Below, piece after piece: positions 1 through 8,903 of a DNA stretch of 64,000 nt. The first letter of the stretch is position 1. Every line of letters starts with the position of its first letter. Source of the stretch: Spectribacter hydrogenoxidans (GTDB lineage Bacteria; Pseudomonadota; Gammaproteobacteria; Nevskiales; Salinisphaeraceae). The position numbers and the translations under genes are program-made. Below the pieces are notes generated by a model that was not told the origin of the DNA, did no database searches, and saw nothing but the letters and a program-made list of their open reading frames with translations. The stretch lies in the NCBI RefSeq assembly GCF_031846275.1, contig NZ_JAVRIB010000014.1, forward strand, positions 1 through 64,000, read 5' to 3'.

Positions 1-1005
1 TTCTATTATTTCCGCGTGGACTTTCAGGACACCGGTCGCGGTACCGGGGATGCACGGATTGACTGGGGCGTGCTGGGCATCCAGAACCTGCCGTTCGTCC
101 AGAACCTGCTGATCGGTCTGCAGCAACCGGTATATGGCCTGGACCTCTGGGCCGCCTATCCCCGGCACCGTCTGATGCTGGAGCCGTCGCTGGTCAATGC
201 CTTTTATCGCGGGCCGCTGCTGGGCATCACTGCTTTCGATATCGACATGGATCGCCGGATTAGCTGGGCGCTGGGCATTGCCCGCGATACCACCGAGGAG
301 CGGGTTGCCGGCTTCCAGGCCATCGATGTCGATCGCGGCGAGGGCGACGGGCTGATCCACGGCCGGCTTTCCTGGTTTCCCCGCTACCGCGAGCGCGGGC
401 GGCACATGCTGCACTTCGGCCTCTCCGGCGCCTATTTGAAGCCTGATGACGACGTCATCACCTTCGGCTTCTACCCCGAGATCTTCACCGATAATCCCGA
501 ACTCTTTCCGCTCATCACCGTCGATGACGTGAGCAAATCGGTGCTCGGAGTGCTCGAGTTCCGGTTCGCGGAAGGGCCTTTCTGGATGCAGTCCGACTAC
601 GTCTACAACCAGACCAGTCGTGATCAGGCCCCGGACCTGTCCTTCGACAGCTTCTATGTGGAGGCGGGTTATTTTCTGACCGGGGAACAGTCGGTGTTCT
701 CGCCGTTGGCGCTTAACGGGCCGGTGACGCCGGAACCACGGGTCGATCCCGGCGAGGGCGAATACGGGGCCTTCGAGATCCAGGCGCGCTACTCGCGGCT
801 GGACCTGACGGACGAGGAGTTCCAGGGTGGCGCATTCCCCGGGCTAAACACCCGGGGCGCCGAGGTCACCAATTACACCCTGGGGTTCAACTGGTACCTG
901 AATGCGCACATCAAACTGGGCATCAATTACGTGCATTCGGTCCGCGAGGATCTGGACGACGCCCGCTACGATGCCGTCCAGACTCGCCTAGCCTGGCATC
1001 TGTAG
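1..1005 (+). CDS. OprO/OprP-like outer-membrane porin, 3' part
   Basis: The reading frame is open to the left edge, so the N-terminus lies outside the window; 334 codons are visible. The protein alternates aromatic-rich amphipathic stretches typical of a beta barrel and has the family signature of phosphate/polyphosphate-selective porins (Porin_O_P): an 'AGYFLTGE' strand near the middle, then a linker and 'GAFEIQARYSRLDL', ending with a short strand 'QTRLAWHL'. Known members form trimeric outer-membrane channels for anions, often phosphate or pyrophosphate. Substrate cannot be read from this sequence. It is not obviously in an operon with the convergent EF-hand gene downstream. Confidence 0.75.
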   Translation, partial: FYYFRVDFQDTGRGTGDARIDWGVLGIQNLPFVQNLLIGLQQPVYGLDLWAAYPRHRLMLEPSLVNAFYRGPLLGITAFDIDMDRRISWALGIARDTTEERVAGFQAIDVDRGEGDGLIHGRLSWFPRYRERGRHMLHFGLSGAYLKPDDDVITFGFYPEIFTDNPELFPLITVDDVSKSVLGVLEFRFAEGPFWMQSDYVYNQTSRDQAPDLSFDSFYVEAGYFLTGEQSVFSPLALNGPVTPEPRVDPGEGEYGAFEIQARYSRLDLTDEEFQGGAFPGLNTRGAEVTNYTLGFNWYLNAHIKLGINYVHSVREDLDDARYDAVQTRLAWHL

Positions 1006-1108
1006 CTAATGGTACAAACCCCGGGCCGGGCGGCGCCCCGGAGCCAGGGCAAGGGCTTCCGGGGCACCAGCCCGTCCGGGTGGGCCGTTGGGCGATCCAG
1101 TGGCGGCC

Positions 1109-1681
1109 TCAGTCAGCGGCCTCTCTACCGGCACCCCGCTGCTGTTCCTGTTGGTCAATTACCCCGTCGTCGTCCGCATCCCAGCTGCCATGGATACCGG
1201 CCATGACTTCCTTTTCGTTCAGTGAGTCGCTGGAGTCAGCATCCCAGCGCTGGAAGACGGTTTTGGTCTCCAGGCGGCGGGCAAACTCGTCACGGTTGAT
1301 TCGCTCGTCACCGTCGATATCCCAGTGGCTGAAGCCAACGGGGTAGTCGTCTTCCAGCCAGAAACGGCCGCTGGATTCCCACTCATTGCGTGTGATGACG
1401 CCGTCGCGGTCGAGATCGATCAGCGAAAAATGGGCGGTAACGTATTCGTCTTCCTCGATGCGCCCGTTGTCATTGCGATCCCAGTCGTCGAAGAAGCGCT
1501 GGGCATCGAAACCCATCTTGAATTCACCGAAATCAATCTTGGTGTCATTGTCGGTGTCCAGTACCGTCATCGGCTGTTGGACGTAGGCCGCATCGCCACC
1601 AACGCCAACGTTCTGGGCCGGCGCGGCGACACCCACGGCCAAGCCACAGCCGGCTGCGAGTTTCGCCAGATTGCGTAACAT
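1109..1681 (-). CDS. Secreted protein with six EF-hand loops
   Basis: A 190-residue protein with an N-terminal signal peptide (residues 1-22, cleavage probably after 'AAPA'). The rest is almost entirely EF-hand: canonical 12-residue Ca2+ loops start near residues 42, 68, 89, 121, 147 and 168, each with Asp at positions 1 and 3 and Glu at 12. They are arranged as three pairs. Bacterial proteins of this type bind calcium in the periplasm or outside the cell; a target or enzymatic role cannot be inferred. The gene is convergent with the porin and divergent from the DUF2459 lipoprotein gene. Confidence 0.8.
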   Translation of the reverse strand: MLRNLAKLAAGCGLAVGVAAPAQNVGVGGDAAYVQQPMTVLDTDNDTKIDFGEFKMGFDAQRFFDDWDRNDNGRIEEDEYVTAHFSLIDLDRDGVITRNEWESSGRFWLEDDYPVGFSHWDIDGDERINRDEFARRLETKTVFQRWDADSSDSLNEKEVMAGIHGSWDADDDGVIDQQEQQRGAGREAAD

Positions 1682-1875
1682 GATGATCCTGTATTCAAGT
1701 GTCTATTCACGACACTGGTCGCGGGACGTCCATTTTCAACCGTCAGGAGAACCGGGCGGCGGGCATCGGGTCCTGGTTCGCCGGGCCCAAGACGGCACTG
1801 TCGGCGCGGTCCGCGGCAGAAGCCGGCCGCGAGCCCGATGCGCCCGACGGTCGGTGTCACTCTCAAGCCTTTTTG

Positions 1876-2532
1876 ATGGCATCACACTTGGAATACCGTT
1901 TCCTCGGACGTTTGCTTCTGGCAATGGCGATCTGCTCGTCCATGGCGGTTGGTTGCGCTTCGGTGCCCGAGGTTCATATTCAGGACCATGCGGTTGAATA
2001 CACGGCCTATGTGGTCAACCACGGTCGGCACACGGGGCTGGCCGTCACTCGGTCTGCCGTTGTTGATGCGATGCCGCAGCTGGCCGCGAACTTGCCGACC
2101 GGCGAGTATCTCGAATTTGGTTGGGGCGATGCGCAATACCAGCAGGTCCGGGGCCCGGGATCCGCATTGGCGCTGCGCGCCGTGCTCTGGCCGACCGACA
2201 GCGCCTTGCATCTGATTGCCTTGCCGGAATCACCGTCCAAGTATTACCAGATCAACGAGGTGGTGACGGTAACTTTGAGTGAGACGGGCTACCACGCGCT
2301 GCTCGACTTCATGGCCGACAGCTTTGAACGCTCTGTCAATGGAAGGCCGCGGCTTCTGACGCTGCCCGAGTATTCATCGTCAGCCCTGTACGCCGGTCAG
2401 GGCAGATTCCACTTGTTTAATACATGCAATACGTGGGTTGCGCGGGGCCTGGAGCGCGCGGGCTACCCGGTATCGTCTCGGTGGGTTGTAACGGCCGACG
2501 ATCTGATGTCCCAACTCCGCAAGCAGCGATGA
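1876..2532 (+). CDS. DUF2459 family lipoprotein
   Basis: 218 residues. Family signatures are 'VVNHGRHTGLAV', 'EFGWGDAQYQQ', 'LWPTDSALHLI' and 'FHLFNTCNTWVARGLERAG', which identify the DUF2459 family (TIGR02117 type); its function is unknown. I chose the ATG at 1876 because it directly precedes a hydrophobic segment ending in a lipobox-like 'MAVGC', giving a lipoprotein precursor; the frame stays open further upstream but that extension has no signal-like features. The conserved Cys in 'FNTCNTW' and the His of 'HGRHTG' are both present. Confidence 0.7.
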   Translation: MASHLEYRFLGRLLLAMAICSSMAVGCASVPEVHIQDHAVEYTAYVVNHGRHTGLAVTRSAVVDAMPQLAANLPTGEYLEFGWGDAQYQQVRGPGSALALRAVLWPTDSALHLIALPESPSKYYQINEVVTVTLSETGYHALLDFMADSFERSVNGRPRLLTLPEYSSSALYAGQGRFHLFNTCNTWVARGLERAGYPVSSRWVVTADDLMSQLRKQR

Positions 2533-3224
2533 TGCAGGCAGTAAGCTGAATCGGGGTCGACAAGGAAACCAGTGCCCGCGCCGTCCTCATTCGCCCGGGG
2601 CCGTCACCTTAAAAAGAGCGTAACGCTCCAACGGCTTCACGCGAGCGAAGCGAGCCCGAAGGGTGAGCCCCATGGATTGGCCGAACAGCCAACGACCACG
2701 GTCGTTGGTGAGACGCAGGGCCGAATTCATTCGGCCTGTCTGATTGCAACGCACCAGCCGAAGGGATCGACCTGGCGGGTTGAAACCCGCCCTACACCGG
2801 ATTCGGGTTGGCAGGCCCTATTGAATTCGGCTGTTCTGCCTGGAATAAGCGGCGCTCGCGGAGCGAGTCCGGAGGATCCGAACACGAATTTGTTCGGAAC
2901 AAATTCGGACGTGCTGAAAAGCACGGCCCGCAGGGCGGCTTGCAGGAAAGCAGGCCGCAACCCCGACGCAGTCGGCGGTGAGAGCCGATCGACAGCAACC
3001 TTCTGGGGGTGTCTCGAAGCCGGGGGAAGGCTTCGGGAAATAAGGATGGCTCCCCGGGACGGGCTCGACGAATTTGTCCGGAACAAATTCGCGCGAGCGC
3101 AGCGAGTCCGGAGGACGCGGCTCAGGAAGAGCCGCGCAACCTCGACGCAGTCGGCGGTGAGAGCCGATCGACAGCGAATTTCTGGGGGTATCTCGAAGCC
3201 GGAAGAAAGCTTCGAAAGTAAGGA
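2533..3224. repeat. Intergenic composite repeat array, no gene
   Basis: About 690 bp without a credible gene. It holds: a CCAACGACC/GGTCGTTGG hairpin (2689-2708); the dispersed palindrome GGCCGAATTCATTCGGCC (2719-2736); a GGCGGGTTGAAACCCGCC palindrome (2774-2791); a AATTTGTTCGGAACAAATT palindrome near 2889-2907; and a 178-bp near-tandem duplication that includes the 3' end of the adjacent tRNA-Asn. The stretch 2719-2797 is about 80 bp long and nearly identical, on the opposite strand, to 8662-8742 after tRNA-Val. Confidence 0.8.
3047..3068 (-). repeat. Detached copy of the 22-nt tRNA-Asn 3' tail
   Basis: These 22 bases are identical to the last 22 bases of the tRNA-Asn gene (3225-3246), from the T-loop TCGA through the encoded CCA. 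The copies are exactly 178 bp apart. Sequence downstream of the CCA (in tRNA direction) is also duplicated for roughly 95 bp. The tail copy is immediately preceded, in tRNA direction, by a palindrome CGAATTTGTTCCGGACAAAT and a conserved hairpin module (3069-3137). It cannot fold as a tRNA on its own. Confidence 0.85.
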
Positions 3225-3300
3225 TGGCTCCCCGGGACGGGCTCGAACCGCCGACCTAGTGATTAACAGTCACCCGCTCTACCAACTGAGCTACCGGGGA
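3225..3300 (-). tRNA. tRNA-Asn(GTT)
   Basis: 76 nt on the minus strand including an encoded CCA. The acceptor stem is TCCCCGG paired with CCGGGGA, with discriminator G. The D-arm GCTCAGTTGGTAGAGC and the T-loop GTTCGAGCC are standard. The anticodon loop CTGTTAA carries GTT, giving asparagine. The 3' tail is repeated at 3047-3068. Confidence 0.97.
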
Positions 3301-3340
3301 ACACGTTGCCGGGCTGGCCAACAACGGCGCGCATAGTAAT

Positions 3341-4309
3341 TTAACCCCCGGGGGCGTGCAAGCCGCGACCGGCGTGATGGCCGGGGGTGCTCTCGGCGGA
3401 TTCACCGGTGATCGCGCGCCGGATATGGGCCAGCGGGGCGTCGTCGTCGAGGTCGGTGCGAATCAGACCGCGCTGAATTCCGAGCTGGGTCCACAGCGCG
3501 TCGAGGTCCACGGTCACGGGCTGGTCGGCCATGCGATCGTACAGATCGGTCAGAATCGATTCGCCGATGGCCTCGTCGCCAATCCGGAGCGTTTTGCGCA
3601 GCGACCAGCGCCGGTCCAGGGTGCCGCCGGCCTCGACAATGGCGCGCAGGGCATCCTGCAGGCCGAAGCGGTTGTTGGTGTGCTGGCGAATGCGTACGTC
3701 GGCGACGAAGAAGTAGAGCGCACCGCCCCAGTAGACGCGGCCCCAGGTCGGGGTGTGGTCCAGTCCACGATCGCCACGGCGGGGCTGGCCCTGCGGCAGT
3801 TGCTGCGCCAGTTCCGCCCAGACTTCTCGGGCGGCGAGGTCACCGACCCGCGCACGCGCGATCGGCTCGACGTAGGTCGCCAGCCCCTCCTTGAACCACT
3901 TGTGCTGGTCGCCCACCTGGGGATGCCCCATATGCAGCATCTCGTGGACCAGCACCCAGTCGTCGGCCAGATCTTCGATGCTGGCGTTGCCGCCCAGGCG
4001 GATGTCGATGCCGCGCCGCCAGCCGTAGGCGGTGCCGCCGATGTCACCGCCGATTACGGGTCGAATGCGCAGATCCAGCCGGGAGACCGGAAATCCGCCG
4101 TAGTAGGCGCTGGCGGTGTGCGCCGCGCCGCGGACCCATGACAACACCTCGTTTCGGCCGACGGCCAGCCGCCCATCGTCGAACGTCACGCGGATTTCAC
4201 CGCCGCCCACGCGGACGGTGGTGTCCTGTTCGGCCGTGGAAGCGGTTGCCGTCGTCAGCAGAAGAATGCCGGCAAGGGCGGCAGCGAATTGGCGGGAAGT
4301 CGGTCGCAT
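3341..4309 (-). CDS. Secreted gluzincin-like metallopeptidase
   Basis: 322 residues with an N-terminal signal peptide (about residues 1-26). The zinc-peptidase motif HEMLH is at residues 122-126, and a downstream 'WFKEGLATY' places the probable third ligand at Glu141, as in gluzincin families (M1/M61-like). The C-terminal half has no recognised domain. It is most likely a periplasmic peptidase, substrate unknown. The tail beyond residue 300 is Gly/His-rich and probably disordered. It ends about 40 bp from the tRNA-Asn gene on the same strand and stands alone otherwise. Confidence 0.65.
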   Translation of the reverse strand: MRPTSRQFAAALAGILLLTTATASTAEQDTTVRVGGGEIRVTFDDGRLAVGRNEVLSWVRGAAHTASAYYGGFPVSRLDLRIRPVIGGDIGGTAYGWRRGIDIRLGGNASIEDLADDWVLVHEMLHMGHPQVGDQHKWFKEGLATYVEPIARARVGDLAAREVWAELAQQLPQGQPRRGDRGLDHTPTWGRVYWGGALYFFVADVRIRQHTNNRFGLQDALRAIVEAGGTLDRRWSLRKTLRIGDEAIGESILTDLYDRMADQPVTVDLDALWTQLGIQRGLIRTDLDDDAPLAHIRRAITGESAESTPGHHAGRGLHAPGG

Positions 4310-4369
4310 GGTGACGACTGCTTGAGACCGTCGTCACCGGTCGGCGTTCCCGCCGTCGACGTCGTCGGT

Positions 4370-5551
4370 CTATTTCAGAATGTCGCGAATACGGCTGAGT
4401 GCGTTCTCCAGATTCTTCATGCTGGTGGCGAACGACAGCCGCAGATAGCCCGGAGCACCGAAGGCGGACCCGGGCACCAGCGCCACGCCGGCCTTTTCGA
4501 TCAGCATTTCGGAGAAGGCGAGATCGTCATCCGCGCCGTTGCGGGCGATGGCCTCGGAGAAGTCCGGGAAGCTGTAGAAGGTGCCGTCCGACTCGAGGCA
4601 GCGCACGCCGGGCAGGTCGTTGAGCGCGGCGACCACGAAGTCGTGCCGTTCCTTGAAGGCCCTGACCATATCGGCCACGCAGCCCTGATCGCCGTCGAGA
4701 GCCACCTGCGCCGCTTCCTGCGACACCGTGGTGGCCCCCGAGGTGGACTGCGACTGGATCTTGCTCATCGCCTTGATCAGATCGGTGGGGCCGCCGGCGT
4801 AACCGATGCGCCAGCCGGTCATCGAATAGGCCTTGGACACGCCGTTCATCACGATGGCGTGGTCGAACAGGGCCGGGGTGGCATTGACGATGTTCACGAA
4901 CGGCGCCTCGGTCCAGAGGATGTGCTCGTACATGTCGTCCGTGGCGACGATTACATCCGGGTGCCGGGCCAGCACCTCGCCCAGTGCGGCCAGTTCGGCG
5001 CGGGTATAGGCCTTGCCGGTGGGGTTGGACGGGCTGTTGATCACCACGCAGCGGGTGCGGTCGGTGATGGCCGCGTCGAGCTGATCCGGCGTCATCTTGA
5101 AACCGGTGTCGATATCGGTCTTCACGATCACCGGTTCGCCGCCGGCAAGCTGCACCATGTCCGGGTAAGACACCCAGTACGGCGCCGGAATAACCACTTC
5201 GTCGCCGTCGTCGATGGTGGCCTGGAACAGGTTGTAGAAGCTCTGCTTGCCGCCGACCGAGACCAGAATCTGATCGGTGCTGTAGGTCAGCTCGTTGTCG
5301 CGCGCGAACTTGGCGACGATGGCCTTCTTCAGGCCGGGCGTGCCGGGAACGGGGGCGTACTTGGTGGCCCCGCGGTCCAGTGCTGCCTTGGCGGCATCCT
5401 TGATGTGATCGGGCGTGTCGAAGTCCGGCTCGCCGGCGCCAAGTCCGATGATGTCCTGCCCCTGGGCCTTCAGCGCGGCGGCGCGTGCGGTCACCGCGAG
5501 AGTGGGGGAGGGCTTGATGCGCTGGACGCGCTGGGAAAGCTTGGTCGCCAC
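4370..5551 (-). CDS. aspC: Aspartate aminotransferase, class I/II (AAT superfamily)
   Basis: 393 residues, the usual length. The N-terminal 'GLGAGEPDFDTPDHI', the 'NSPSNPTGKAY' motif and the PLP Schiff-base region 'NGVSKAYSMTGWRIGY' (Lys in SKAYSMTG) identify a PLP-dependent class-I aminotransferase of the Ib aspartate (or aspartate/prephenate) group. It exchanges amino groups between aspartate and 2-oxoglutarate in the cytoplasm. I chose a GTG at 5551 because AAGGA lies 7 bases upstream and the N-terminus then matches the family; the frame continues to an ATG at 5665 that would overlap uvrB. The gene diverges from uvrB. Confidence 0.88.
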   Translation of the reverse strand: MATKLSQRVQRIKPSPTLAVTARAAALKAQGQDIIGLGAGEPDFDTPDHIKDAAKAALDRGATKYAPVPGTPGLKKAIVAKFARDNELTYSTDQILVSVGGKQSFYNLFQATIDDGDEVVIPAPYWVSYPDMVQLAGGEPVIVKTDIDTGFKMTPDQLDAAITDRTRCVVINSPSNPTGKAYTRAELAALGEVLARHPDVIVATDDMYEHILWTEAPFVNIVNATPALFDHAIVMNGVSKAYSMTGWRIGYAGGPTDLIKAMSKIQSQSTSGATTVSQEAAQVALDGDQGCVADMVRAFKERHDFVVAALNDLPGVRCLESDGTFYSFPDFSEAIARNGADDDLAFSEMLIEKAGVALVPGSAFGAPGYLRLSFATSMKNLENALSRIRDILK

Positions 5552-5642
5552 GGGGAAATCCTTGTGAGTAGGGCCGGAAAACGCGGTCGAATGATAAGCA
5601 ATGGCCGTTGCCTTTACCAATGATCGGCCCCAGGATGAGCGC

Positions 5643-7657
<2,015 letters not shown>

Positions 7658-7661
<4 letters not shown>

Positions 7662-7686
7662 CGAAAGTAATAACGTTCGTTATAAT
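7658..7686 (+). promoter_or_regulatory. Promoter and probable operator of the AbrB/Doc module
   Basis: A -35-like TTAACG (7658-7663), a 17-bp spacer and a perfect -10 TATAAT (7681-7686) overlap the uvrB stop codon. An inverted repeat ATAACG-TT-CGTTAT (7670-7683) covers the spacer and the -10 box, a natural place for autorepression by the AbrB-type antitoxin. The local A+T content is far above the surroundings. Confidence 0.6.
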
Positions 7687-7719
7687 TCGGCAATATTCAG
7701 TCAGCCGTGTGAGCAGGAT

Positions 7720-7944
7720 ATGGAACTCAAACTACGCAAGACGGGAAATTCGCTGAGCACCATCTGGCCGCGCGAAGTGCTGAACCGCTTGCGGGTTGGT
7801 GAAGGCGAGTCGCTTTATCTGACCGAGACGCCCGGCGGCGTCATGGTGACGGCTGCCGATCCGAAGTTCGCGCAGACGATGCAGAGCACCGACGAGGTGA
7901 TCCGGCGCTACCGCAACGCGTACCGGGAACTGGCGGATAAATGA
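7720..7944 (+). CDS. AbrB/MazE-type antitoxin
   Basis: 74 residues. The N-terminal 'LKLRKTGNSLSTIWPREVLNRLRVGEGESLYL' region is the swapped-hairpin AbrB/MazE/SpoVT DNA-binding fold, and the C-terminal 'STDEVIRRYRNAYRELAD' would be the toxin-neutralising tail. ATG 7720 is preceded by GCAGG. It overlaps the Doc gene by 4 bp (ATGA), so the two are translationally coupled. Classic Doc partners are Phd-fold antitoxins; an AbrB-fold partner is a known alternative. It probably represses its own promoter at 7658-7686. Confidence 0.85.
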   Translation: MELKLRKTGNSLSTIWPREVLNRLRVGEGESLYLTETPGGVMVTAADPKFAQTMQSTDEVIRRYRNAYRELADK

Positions 7945-8339
7945 ACAAGGAGCCAATCTGGCTCGAGACCCGCGAGGTCGAATTCATCAATCACCAGCTG
8001 GTGTCGGCGTTCGGCGGCCTGGCGGGCGGAGTCCGTGATCACACGCTACTGGAAGCGGCGATTGCGCGTCCGCTCAATCAGTGGGCGTATGACGAGCCCC
8101 CTCCGAACCTGTTTGATCTCGCAGCAGCTTATTGTTTCGGGGTCTGCAAGGGCCATGCGTTTCATGACGGCAACAAGCGAACGGCCCATGCTGCCGCCAC
8201 CGTGTTCCTTTTGAACAATGGGTTTCGGCACGAGACAGAGGAGTCGGATGTTGTGTCGATGGTCGTCGCGCTTGCCGAAGACCAGGTATCCGAATCCGAC
8301 ATGGCGGAATGGTTTCGCCGGACCAGCGTTTCGATATGA
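7941..8339 (+). CDS. doc: Doc-family (Fic fold) toxin
   Basis: 132 residues with the Doc motif HAFHDGNKR (HxFx[D/N]GNKR form rather than the AMPylating HPFxxGNG). Doc proteins of phage P1 type phosphorylate EF-Tu and stop translation until neutralised. The family N-terminus 'IWLETREVEFINHQLV' and 'RDHTLLEAAIARPLNQWAY' are clear. Length matches the family (about 125-135). It forms a two-gene module with the preceding AbrB-type antitoxin. A CCCCGC-TTGA-GCGGGG hairpin follows at 8356-8371, without a clear U-tract. Confidence 0.9.
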   Translation: MNKEPIWLETREVEFINHQLVSAFGGLAGGVRDHTLLEAAIARPLNQWAYDEPPPNLFDLAAAYCFGVCKGHAFHDGNKRTAHAAATVFLLNNGFRHETEESDVVSMVVALAEDQVSESDMAEWFRRTSVSI

Positions 8340-8401
8340 CCGGTGGGTAGAACCTCCCCGCTTGAGCGGGGCAAGCGCTTGCGGTATTGTCCGCCACCGA
8401 T

Positions 8402-8478
<77 letters not shown>

Positions 8479-8903
8479 AATCCGTCTCCCGAGCGGGTTG
8501 GCATGACCTACACTGGTTGCTTCCGCTTGACTTCTCACCAACGACCTTGGTCGTTGGTTGCGCGGCTCATCCCTGAGCCGCGTCCTCCGGACTCGCTTTG
8601 CTCGCGCCGCTTTGTTCCGGACAAAGCGGTCGAATCCAATCGCGCCTACCAGTTCGAACCTGATGTAGGGCGGGTTTCAACCTGCCGGGTTGATTCCTTC
8701 GGCTGGTCCGTTGCAATCAGACAGGCCGAATGAATTCGGGCCTACGCGATATCGGTGTGGGGCGGGTTTCAACCCGCCGGCCCGATAACGGCTAGCTCCG
8801 GCCGGGCTTCTCCTCTATCATGCGCGCCGCCGCGCACAACGCGGCTCCACACATTTTTTAAACACGCGGCCCTTCGTATCGGTCGCCACTGACTGGAGGC
8901 TTC
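8479..8903. repeat. Intergenic composite repeat array after tRNA-Val, no gene
   Basis: About 425 bp without a credible gene. In order it holds: a CCAACGACC-TT-GGTCGTTGG hairpin (8538-8557); a conserved module (8560-8629) with hairpin GCGGCTC/GAGCCGC, the core TCCTCCGGACTCGCT and palindrome CGCTTTGTTCCGGACAAAGC; a 22-nt copy of the tRNA-Val tail; an 80-bp composite repeat (8662-8742) shared with 2719-2797; and two GGCGGGTTTCAACCCGCC-type palindromes (8669-8686, 8761-8778). The last 100 bp must contain the thrS promoter, but I cannot pick it out. Confidence 0.8.
8630..8651 (+). repeat. Detached copy of the 22-nt tRNA-Val 3' tail
   Basis: These 22 bases repeat 8457-8478 exactly, from the T-loop TCGA to CCA. 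They directly follow the palindrome CGCTTTGTTCCGGACAAAGC, just as the tRNA-Asn tail copy at 3047-3068 follows its own palindrome. The cut point within the tRNA is the same at both loci. Confidence 0.85.

Noticed and set aside
2719..2910. CRISPR array
   Set aside because: The repeated palindromes are few, unequally spaced and without unique spacers of fixed length; no cas genes are present.
3047..3068. tRNA-tail copies at 3047-3068 and 8630-8651 as extra tRNA genes
   Set aside because: Only the last 22 nt are present, without acceptor 5' strand, D-arm or anticodon arm.
2572..3336. 254-codon open frame over the intergenic repeats and tRNA-Asn
   Set aside because: It runs through a tRNA gene and duplicated repeats on the opposite strand; no protein-like features.
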